Source: Diadema setosum (taxonomy: Eukaryota; Echinodermata; Echinoidea; Diadematoida; Diadematidae). Taken from it: 64,000 bases of DNA. Below the pieces are notes generated by a model. That model did not search any database and was not told the origin of the DNA. It was given only the letters and a program-made list of their open reading frames with translations. Of the stretch, positions 36,541 through 48,500 are shown one piece after another. The translations under genes and the position numbers were made by a program. Where the stretch lies: NCBI RefSeq assembly GCF_964275005.1, contig NC_092686.1, positions 48,657,627-48,721,626 on the forward strand, in the 5' to 3' direction. Within the stretch, counting starts at the first letter, position 1. The number at the start of each line of letters is the position of its first letter.

Positions 36541-39500
36541 GTAGTAGTAGTAGTAGTAGTAGTAGTAATAGTAGTAGAAGTAGCAATGATAATAATAATG
36601 ATAATAGTGGCTACTTGTATAGCGCACAGGTCCGCTTTTTAGTGCTTATGGCGCTTCATAAACGAAAAGATAGATATAACACATGTTCAAGCATGACAAC
36701 AGAGAAGAAAATGGCAAACAACAACAAACACCAGATAAAGAATACAATTGTTCCGAACATTATAGACTGCAATTTAGTCCTCAGTGTGAGAGGAATAGGT
36801 AACGTTTTGAAGTTTGGATTTGAATGTTTCTGTAGATGACAATTATAGCTGTACACACAGAGAAAATGTTCCAGTTAATGAGGAACGTAGTCATACAAAG
36901 TGTATGTATTTCACATTTTTCAGTATTTTCAATCTTTCATATCCATATGCAATGGGCATAATGGACTCATTTGCATATCATTTGCATAGTATGCTATCAT
37001 GGGGTGTGAAAGTATGCTGAGTGTTGACATATAGGTCATCCACTCATTGTATCCCCCGAACAGAGTTCGGAGGATACTATGGATTTGGCCTCGTTGCGCC
37101 GCGTCCGCCGCAGAGATTTTCTTGTGAGCACTCTACTGGCTGCAGTTCTTCTTAGATCATCTTCAAATTTGGCATGAAGGTGTGTTATGGTAAAACGAAG
37201 ACGCCTATTGTTTTTGGTGATGGTGCCCTCGCTTGTTCCGTCTTTACACATGACAAAGTAAATTTAACAGGGTCTGTTTGTGTGTGCGACGCTGGCCTTG
37301 CTTCGTGACCAATTTTTTTTATGCCTCCGCCAACGAAGTGGCCGGAAGCATTATGTTTTCGGGTCATCCGTCCGTCCGTCCCATTTTGTTTTTGTCGATA
37401 TCTCAAGAACCGTGTGGTGGTTTACATCAAACTTGGTATGAGGGTATATCCTGGGGGGATAATACTTCGTTTGGATTTTAGGGTCACGGGGTCGAAGGTC
37501 AAAGGTCACAGGTTATTTTGTGAAAAAAAAAGGTTGAAAATTCATGTTTTTCTCCATATCTCGCAAATGGTTCAAGGTATCTTCATGGAACTTAGTATAT
37601 ATGCTTGTTCCAATGGGCAGTGATTATCTAGGGAAGTTGGGGGTCATGGTTCAAAGGTCAGGGGGTCAAAGGTCAAGGTCAACTCCTCAAAATATCACTA
37701 CTTTCCTTATGGTTATGCAATGCCTGAAGGTTTTTTTTTTTTTTAACTTGATGTATGCATGTATTACCCGATATATATTCTGTGGGAAGTTTCTTGCCAA
37801 AAGGTCAAAGGTCAAGTGAAAGTGTTGAATTGCACTTTTTCCTCCATATCTCAAAAGTAACTCAAGGTATCATCATGAAACTTACATATTTATGCATGGT
37901 CAACCTAACGGTGATTCTCTTTGGAACTGTGAGGTCAAAGGTCAAAGGCCAGGTTTAGATAATGCTATTTTCCCATTTGATACTGAAATTATACTTTTTC
38001 TCAATACCTTGAAAATTACTCAATGCACAAACTTATAAAGGGTCAAAAGTCAAGTAAAAATCATCAGTTCCCCAAATACCTGCACTCTGACATTTTTAAT
38101 CATTCATCCAATTGAACCTAGTTCTAGGAAAGTGAACATTCAGCACATTTGTGGCAAACCTGTCATTTTAATATTTTACCAATGTGTGAAACTGTCATCA
38201 AACATTGTCAAGACATTGTACTATAGACCTATTAGGAGAACCATGCATTATGGCGGAGGCATATCAGTCGCTGTAGCGATATATCTAGTTTGTATATGTT
38301 GTTGTTGGAATCAGCTATCGTTTACCGAGTCATTGACACATTTACTAATAACTGCAAATGTGCATCATGATGTTCCTCAAAGATAATGATAGCTTAGTAA
38401 TGTTTGTCTACTTGGGTTAGATGCTGCAGAATGATATTATTATATTATCACAGAGTTATTATTTCCTTATTCCATTTAAGGTGGAATTGAATCATACATG
38501 TGATTGACAGAGTCTTATTTTTTTCCAAGTAGAGTTATCAGGCACTAAAAATTATTTATATATTCATCTGTCCCTGCCTTTGGTTCATTTATTTGATCCA
38601 GGAGATGACCGATAAAATGCTGGAGATGGTGGAGATTTCATCCCTGTCTGTCCAACAGGAGATCATTGCCTGCATCCCAGAGGTGGTCAGTGACCAGGAG
38701 CATCATGAGGTCACTACTAGATTGAAGTGAGCCCTCTGTAGTTAGATTATGGCTAAAGTTATGAGAAGGGTACTGGTAACAGCCATGCTACATATTGGGT
38801 CATAATATCACTTTCACAGAGTGATCATATCCACAACTTACCTCACAACCCCCACACAATAAACATAGAGAACAACATGAATTATTCTTAATTAGAGCAG
38901 CCATGTAATATGATATGAATATCATAATCGTGTATGTCATATTAAGTTCATATAAATACTAATGGCAAACTTCTGTCAATATGGCCATATTCCCTGAGAA
39001 TTTCAAGCTTAAAGACTCTTCTAGTTCAGTGAGAGCTGTATAAAAATTTCAACCCCTAGTTATACCCCCGCCAAACGAAGTTTGAAGGGGGTATATAGGA
39101 ATCAGCGGACGGTCGGGCGGTCGGGCGGGCGGTCGGTCGGGCGGTCGGTAGGGCGGTCGGGCGGTCGGTCCGTTGCAAATCTTGCGTCGCGAACTACTTC
39201 CTCAGTTTTCAACCGATTCCCATAAAACTTGGCACAGATGTGTGCCTTGGGTTGTAGATGTGCAAGACATATTTTTTGACAGTACCCAAAAGTACGTTGC
39301 CATGGTAACGGCATATTATGGGCAAAAATGGGTACAAATCTTGCGTCGCGAACTCCTCCCACAGTTTTTGATCAATTTTTATGAAATTAGGTACAGATGT
39401 TCATCTGAATATGTTAATGTGCAAGACACATATTTCTGCAGTGGCAAAAAGTGCGTTGCCATGGTAACGGCATGTTATTGGTAAAATATAGGGCAAAATG

Positions 39501-42500
39501 CTTCATGGCAAAACTGCTTCATCAGTGTTCTTCCAATTCTCATGGAATTCATATGGAATGTTTGTCTTAGGATATAGGTCAGCATGACACATTTCTTGAC
39601 AGTGACAAAAAGTATGTTGCCATGGTAACAGCTCACATATTATGAGCCAAAATGATGGAAAATTTTGTGTTGCAAACTACTTCCTCAGTTTTTGCCCAAT
39701 TTCCATGAAACTTGGTACAGATGTGTGCCTTTGGTTGTAGATGTGCAAGACGCATTTTTCGACAGTACCCGAAAGTACGTTGCCATGGTAACGGCATATT
39801 AATGGCAGATGATCAAGGAAAGATCTTGCGGATTTAACTACTTCCTCAGTTTTTTGACCAAAGCTTATGAAATGTTGTTTTGACCAAAGCTTATGAAATG
39901 TTGTTTGGCGGGGGTATAACCAGTCGCTGTAGCGACATTTCTAGTTTGATCTTCTGACTATGATTATATTCTTATAATCACTACACTGCCTAAATTAATA
40001 ATGTTCTAAATTTTGTCAGATTATATGATTTTTATATTGAAGTATATGCTATGATGCTAGTGTTCCATGTGTTCTTGGAACACCATACTGGTATGTCATC
40101 AACTGTTAAAGGGATAGTACAGTTTTGGTTGAGATGAAAATTGAGCTTTTAAATTTTTGCAAGATACCAGAAAACACTTATGATATAGTACAGAGCATAC
40201 CATTTTAAGAGGAATTCAAAGTTTATTTGATGAAAATCGGGTTTGGAATAACTGAAACATTCAAAAACAAAGAAAAACAAAGCGATCGTTACAAAGTGTG
40301 GGTCCCACACTTTATTGGAATCGCTCTTTTTTGATATCTCAGCCATTTCAAAACCAATTTTCAACAAATAAACATTGAATTCCTCATAAAATTGCATGCT
40401 CTTTTATATTTTATATGAGATTTCTCATTATCCCACCTGAAAATGGTAGAAACCGGAAATTAGGTCTTAACCAGAACTGTACGATCCCTTTAAAAACTGA
40501 CTGGGGAAGTGTTTTATATTCCATATTAAGATGACTGAGTGATTTGTTTTGATTTCTCATCATGATCTCTACAATTTCTTGATGTGTCTGTGTTGTCTTC
40601 GTGCATAGAAACATGCTAGAGTGTAACACCCAGCTCACAGTTCCCATCATAGATGCACTGGACAATCTCAACCTGACCCCAGAACTCGTCAGAGAAGTAT
40701 GTTTCTACCACTTGAATTCTGATAGCTTTTATTCCATTGCAAGGGAGTGATACAGAAATGTATTGGGAGAAAGGCCAATCTGACACATTTGCTCATGGCA
40801 AGCTTGAATAACTTTTCCACTTTCTCTACAACTTTAATGTTTACACATTACACCTCTCTCACTCTTACTAGGAGAACGTGGCATGCATTAATTAAGACAC
40901 ATAATTATATATGATTCATCATTTAATTATGATTATACTCTGCTTTGTAATGATATGCACTTCATAGATCTCTGATCAGTGTTTCATGTCTTTATTCAAA
41001 TTTAACTTTAAAGTCACAGATGAGAAAATGATGAGTATACTTTAGGGAGAAAGGTCATAAAGTTCTAAGTCAGAAGGATATTATTTGAGATCGCAAAGTG
41101 GATAGCTTTATGAACTTTCCAAAAAAATGAATGAAATAAATCTTTACCATTAGAATACAATTCTCTGTGACTATCATAATAGTTCATGTATCACTGAGTG
41201 ACCCCAGACCAAGCCAGAGCTATATTTACTTTGACTGATCCTCATATTCTCTTAGAAAATCCGTGGAGTCCAGGGTGTTGATGGTTAGATGTGTGATTGT
41301 ATATTTGCATTCATGCAATGATAATATGATAGGCACTCTTGAGATCATTGTACTGAAATGTCCAGCTTGGCTGGTAGGGTGACACAACATTTGCTCCTGC
41401 TACAATTGCTGTGGTCATAAATTCTCTGAGGACTTAGTGTTAGGGTTAGAATTGTGATAGGGTTTTAGGTTTAGTTTGATGTGAGGATGAGAATGAGGGT
41501 TATGTTTATGTTTGTGGGTAGAATTTATGTTTGGCTTAGTGTGCAAATATTTCACGGGAGCAATTGTTGAAGGCAGACATGAAATCTTGTTTGATGGAAA
41601 AAAGAAAGTAATACCTTGTAACTTGTTTTTGCTGACTACAGGTACGGGTATCTGCATTACAGAGCTTGGTTTCTGCTGATCTAGATGATCTTCCGGTGGT
41701 TATCAAGTTCATTCTCCAATCAGTAAATTCCAGTGATGCATTAGAGGTAAGAGTGCTAATGAGCGTAGCAGAGACTGTAATATCTGTCCCACAATGCTGT
41801 TTTTGTCCATGTCTTGAGATTCTTCTAATTTTTTTTTTAACATTCTGACGTTTTCTACTTCTTTAGGTTGCTTGCACAAATGAATACTAGCAAACAAAAG
41901 CAGAATGCAGGTTGAGAATGGTGGAATCATAATGCATATTGTCACTATGTTATAAAAAAAACTATATACAGGGAATAGATCTGACTGAATCATTTAAATC
42001 TGAATAGCCATTCTTGTCAAGAAATCATGCATAATTCATTGAAATTGCAAGTTATTTTCATTTTATACTAGTAACCTGGATTAATTTAAAGTTTTGATGA
42101 GATGAGAAAGCAAGAAATGCAGGTTTGGTAAAATTAATGTTAGTTTTTTTTTTTCCTTTCAATTTTTCAAGGAAATACTCGAGAAATCACATGCCTTTTT
42201 GGGTTACCTCGTCAATGATTTGTTGCACTAATTCTTCTAAAGTATTATTTGAATCTTGTGAAGGAAAATGTCCTTGACTTGTTACTTTGTGTATTTTTAA
42301 TTGATTGTTGTACTTTATTATTCTGTTGCAGGGCCCCCAAAGAATAACAGTGTATAAACCACTGATGGGGCTACTCTGGATAAAGAATACAGAGTAAATA
42401 GATGAATAAATAAAATACATCTGTCTATTCATTTACTAGGTTATCAGTCAACTGAGAAAGAATCTTGACTTCCAAACAACAAATGTCTCACCCTCCACCT

Positions 42501-45500
42501 CCACTCCATTTGCCTCATCCACAAGACCTGGGTAAGTACTTTGTCGTTGGCCCTTTTATTTGTTAAAACATCTTTCAGTAAATCACTAAGCTAAATGATC
42601 CTTAACTTCAATGAATTCATCAGTTTGCACAGATTTATCTAGTGTTGTATGTGATCTCTTGATTATGCTGTATTTGTGTTCGTATATGCAGTGACCACAC
42701 TTTGAGAATGTCTACTTTTATTACATAAATGAACTTTAATTCACTGGAAAATGCTTGCAAAGAAAACAGCTTTTACCTTGTTCTTTAGTTCCTATTAATA
42801 GCATTCAGATACACATCATTGTTTATATATGTAGTAATCTGCAGGCCCATTATTAAGTGCACCTTAGTTTTTGTTTGATGAGATTGTGAGGAATGTTCAT
42901 GCATATGCATGTCCATATTTTGAAATGGTACGAAGTTAGTATTGATATATTCACTTGTATGAGGGTTTGAAAGGGTTGCAATAACTACAGATCAATAAAT
43001 TAGTCTTTAGCAATCACCCATGATCTGTGAGTATGAATGGTGCTAGTTTTAACATTTATTACCATAAATGTTACTTCATTGCATTGTCCCTTGGCTGACA
43101 TGAACTTGTTTCTCAAAAAAAGAAAAAAAAATCATTAATGATTTTCAGTCAAGTGAAAGAACCTGTTCTTTTTTCTTTTTTTGCAACACTTCAGCAAGAT
43201 AACATCAATGTTGTAGAAACATCATTTGGATTATATTAGTAAGTGTGCTGTTTTAAGACTCAAATCAGAGTATTTTACATTCAAAATTGAGTAAGGAGGT
43301 TTTTTGATATTATGCCAATGAGATACAAAGTCTTGTCACCCCAGAACATCATGCTTTTCATGAAATTGAATCTATATCCTTGATATACTGAAATATGAGA
43401 TGTCACAACTTTAACAATATAATAGATGTACTGCTTCAACACATTTGAGAAGTATTGGTAGCTTGATATGTCATATAGGACTGTAGCTGCTTGACAGATG
43501 TTGCCAATTTGATGATTGACATACAGCAATGAGAAGACCAACAAGAAGACAGCTGACAGTGAGTTACTGATTCTGGATACCATCAAATCAACGATCCGAT
43601 TCAACAAAGTACTGGCTGATGGCTGGCAGAAGGTGAAGAAACTAGAGCAGTCTGTTTTATAGTCATTTGTGAAGTAAAACTTGCCAAGACCTTACACAAA
43701 GCTTTTCAAGATTCTACATTCAAAATTCTAGAATATTCATTGTTTAAAGATACAGAAATTCACCCTCACTGGCATAGGTAAATTAAATGATATTGAAAGT
43801 ACAACATGGTTTATTTATACATGATCAGTGTACAGGAAAAAAAAATGCATACATTTGTAATTTAATGAGAATATGTCAGACTGGGCTGGATTGTTTTGTT
43901 TCAATTATTCAATGTATTCCTGTGTTGAAATATTAAATATTTGATGTTACAGTCAATAAGTTTAGAGTTCACATTGACTGTATCACTGTCCCCCTTCCCT
44001 ATTGATATTGAGATGACAAATGTGTTATTGTAGAGTGTCAGTGCTGTATTTCTGTGTCTGTATGCACTAAAAACACACAATTCATGTTCAAAATGGTTGG
44101 TAGTGTTGCACATTCACAACAGGTCATGCATTTTGTAATAAGAATGACTTTAATGAAAAGAACTATAGAGGTATAACTCATGTTCAGACAGCTGCATTCA
44201 TAAGAAACTGGCCATGAAAGAAGATAAACAGAAGATGCTTCTCCTGTCATGGTTCCCATTTTTTCCGTGGTACCTTGACTTTAGTTTTTGATAATTTCTA
44301 GAGGGGTTTGCTAAATATTTGATGAAGTTTTTGTTCCCAAAGATCATGTGATGAATCTGAATCTTAGGCTTGTAATGCTTGCTTTGTTTTATTTTCTCTT
44401 ATTTTCTCCAGGCCATTGAGAATGTTTCTAGTTCAGCTGAGCACAAAGTGGTGGACATCTTTGTCCTTCTCATCTCTCATGCCATAGCAAATCGCAAGAA
44501 GTCTGTTGAGGCACTCTTCAGGAAGAAAGTGAGACAAGGTCACTTCACTGAGGAACTCCTCCAAGCCACCTTCACATCTCACTCCAAGGTAGTAGTTAGA
44601 CGTCACTCAACATCAGAAATCTTTGCCTTTCACCCTCTTTTCCCTTCCTGTGCCCCGTCCATACCCACCAGGGCAAGATTATATTGGTGACAAATGGTAG
44701 AAAATATACCTAAAATACAGTTGAAAGAATTTGTTCAGTTGGCTTCACATGTCACTATCCATTCTCTCCTCTTGCAGCTTTCTTACCCTAAGAAAAATGA
44801 GAATATCTACTGTACTTCATTTGCTCGTGCTTATAAGCTCATATTCAGTTTTAGACTACTCCAGACAATACAAAAACATCCTGGTCATGTTTCAAGCACA
44901 TGTTTTGTCATGTTTGTTTGTTTGTTTGTTTGTTCAGGTCATCAGAGGCTATCTGTCGTCTCTGCTGTGCATTGCTGAGAAGCTCTTGAGGTCACCAGAG
45001 CCCCAAGTCAGCCAGTTTGGTGCGACGGTCTACAAAACAGCATTCCTTGCCTTTGACATGCACTGCAAACAGGTAATGATCAGATTTAACCCTAAAAGGG
45101 CCGGGGGGGGGGGAATCCGCCCCCCCCCCTCGACGTTTTGTGCTATAATTCTGTAACGCGAGAAGGCCTCATCGCGAGGCTTCTTGACTTTCTTCGTTCA
45201 AGTCTCGCGCAACTTTTGAGACCAAATTTGCCACGTCCGCGCATACTTTTGCGAAGCCACGCCCATTTTTGTAACGGAATGTCGCTCCAAAACGGGCACA
45301 ATTTTGTGATTTTGTGTACATTTCCTATGGAAAACAGTGCTCTGTCATGAAAGGCATAAAAACCTGATTATTTTTACAATTAATCACTTTCATTGATTAA
45401 TTTTGTGCTAATTATGGTAGAAAAGTGGTCAGTGACAATTTCCAATGAAAAAACAAAGAAAAAAACAAAAGTTGAAAAACAAAGAAATACATAAGAAATT

Positions 45501-48500
45501 CTGAAAACAATAAAATACATAAGAATTTAAATGAGTTTTGGAAGTTTTTGTGATGTACAATTGTTGAATATGCTAAAACAGATTTACAGATCAAAAAATA
45601 GACTCTCAATGCTTTTAATTAAGCTAAAATATCACCTTGAGCTTAATTTGCATAATTAATTAATTAAAATCAGAAATTGATTGTTTCAAAAAATCTTATA
45701 ACACAATCTTGTAGATTATGACGCGGGTCTCACGCATGCAAAATTTCATCGTGATCGCACCGCCGATGGCCGAGATCTCAGGGGGGGGCGGAATCCGCCC
45801 CCCCCCCCCCCCCCCCCCCCCCGGTCTGAGCATAGCCAAAAAAGCCCGGCCCCTTTAGGGTTAATAGTGATGGCCAACTTACCACTACATAACTTAAAAC
45901 TTTGGCTTGCTTATCATGTCATCCAGTCTTCTGACTTGAGAAATTGACTATCAGCTTTTTGACAGCACTTCATCTCTACCATGACAGATCTTATCTGTAG
46001 TATTAATAACTTTGACTTCCTCACATACATTACCAAACATTCCTAAAATCTCTAAATCAGTCTTTTTACTGAATCCCAACTTGGTTTTCATTCCCATTGT
46101 ATACATTTTGATGATTTTTTTTTTCTTCCACTGACTATATTTTAATTCAGGAGGTGATAGGGGCCTTGGTGACCCACATTGGTAGTGGTCTGTCAGCTGA
46201 AATGGACATGGCACTGGACATCTTGACATCTCTGGCTACTGGACACACCAGTGACCTTGCTCCTTTTGCTGTGTTTATTAAGGTCAGTGGTGCCGCTAAT
46301 TACAGGATGTGACCGAATCTTGACTATAGTTTTCTTCTTGGCACTCTTGTCTTCTATATGATTTATTTACTACCATATGGCTCTGTAGTCACAAACCTGC
46401 TGTTGATTTAGAGAATGATAATGGGCCGAATGCATAAACGCTAGCAATTGCTTGTGCTAGCCTTTTACTCGAATCCGTATGCATAAAAACAAGCAATTGC
46501 TTGCAAGCAGAAGCTTTTGCTAGCAAGCACAAGCTATTGCTTGCTGCCCGCAAGCAATTGCTTAGAGACCAAGCATTTGCTTAAAAACGTATGCATAAAA
46601 CATACCATTTGCTAGTTCTTGCTAGCAATTGCTTACGATTTTCCAAGCTATGTAAAATGAGCTTGAGCTTTTGCTTGAACCGGAACGTTCCCTTTTAAGT
46701 ATCATTTTCATATTTATGAAAGAAAGACCACACTTGTGAAGGAGTGGTATAAATCTACAAGAAATTACTCATAAGTAGTGTAATAAACTTTTTCATTTCA
46801 ACAACGAGAATGTCCGGTGGTTAGCACGCAAAATGTGATGAAAAACAGGTAGGATGTCTGACTTCGGTGGAGAGCGAGGAGACCTCTCTCCACGTGCGAT
46901 CTGGCAGATCCGGGCTGCTGTAAGCTGCAGTGATGGGAATCAGCCAGTAATACGTGTGTGTGTATAGATGTGTGTGTATGTGTCTGTGTGTGCATTTCAT
47001 AGCTCTTCTGCTATGTCAGGAAATGTTTCCACACACACACATGCCCTTTCAAATACATGCTGCCACACTCGCCTTTGTTCTTGTGTTCGCACAGGCGTGA
47101 CATCCCTTTTGTTGAAAACGCAAGCAATTGCTTGTGCGGGACAAGCAAAAGGTATTGGCATAAGCAAAAGATTATGCATATGGATTTGAGCAATTGCTTG
47201 AGCTAGACCTTTTGCTAGACGAGCTTCTGCTTTTGCTTGAAGCAATTGCTTACAAGCAATTGCTTGTTTTATGCATTCGGCCCATTATTTCAACTCAATG
47301 CCTATCAGTGTTGGAGAATAGGATAAAAATGGTAATTTTCATAGGGTTGAAACTTCTCATATCACATAACACACATAACATGAAACTATCATGGAAATGA
47401 AAGCATGTATTTAAAAAAAAATTTTTTTGCTTGTTGTAAGTAATATTGTTTTAAATATTTGATTTCTAGGTTGGTATATTGTAGGGGTATAACTGCTGTA
47501 TTATATTTGTAGTTTTCTGCAGGTTAGCGATGTGAGTGAAGCTATGATAATGTGGACTAGGTATCTTTTACAGTATATAATATGTGCTGCTGAAGCCTTA
47601 GCTGCAGTGGCAGAGCTGTTGGTAGTGCTTGCTCAATTGTTGTAACTGTGTGTAAAATTAAAAATTTGAGGTTTGTCTTACCCGACGGAGTGCACAAATT
47701 TATTTGTGAGAAAGTTCCCACTTTATCAGTAATCCTATTCGAGGATTGTACTCAATTTAATTCCTAATGGTCCATGTCTCCCTTTTCCCTACAACCAGGG
47801 AGTGTTGGACTACCTAGACAACCTGACAATGAGTCAAGTCAAGAAACTTTTCTCAGTGCTTGCAGCTCTGGCTTACACAGGAGGACAAGTTGGCTCAACT
47901 CTTCAGGTACAGCACACATCTACTTTGCTCCAGCTGTTGCATCGCCAAAGATTTGGGCATTGTCTACCAAATATTTATGACTGTGCTCTGTCCAGTTTTG
48001 TCTGAACCTTTTTTCCATTATTGCATAATATGTACACTTTGTGGTTTGCAGAGCACACAAGTAACAAAGTGCACACTTTATTCACCCCAAGGCTTTGTGT
48101 GCTAAGGTATGAGTTACATATGTAGTATTAACTTATTCATGTTGAAGAGGTGTGGGTGAGCCTTCCCTTGAAGTTGAATTTGTAGATGGTATCTTATCAT
48201 AGAAACTAAATATCTGCTATGATCATGTTAAGTCTGTGTTCAGATATCAATGAAAAACTGTCATACTGTATATTAGCCAACATAATTTCATGTCAGTGAA
48301 ATCTGAGTTAGAAATGATGTATTACTCCTCTAGTGTATGACTGCACTGACAGTGGATATCATAGTTTTGGTTTGCGAAACATAAAGAAAAATCCACTGTG
48401 ATATCTACCAGTCTGTAAATTGTAGTTTGAAATGATGTTACACATGTACCTCAAGGTACTCATTTCACTTTCATGTCTTTCTCCTCTGCCTCTCCCAGGA

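Larger units (their letters stand above)
30622..38601 (+). other. FANCD2: FANCD2 intron 8, GC-AG boundary, repeat-laden
   Basis: Exon 8 ends AACAGCAAG and the intron starts GCAAGT; the acceptor is TTTGATCCAG before exon 9. No GT donor nearby preserves the phase-0 junction NSK|EMTDK, which aligns with human 'DGKDLTTK'. AG|GCAAGT is the standard strong consensus of GC-AG introns. At 7,980 bases it is the largest intron in the window and holds most of its repeats. Confidence 0.85.
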
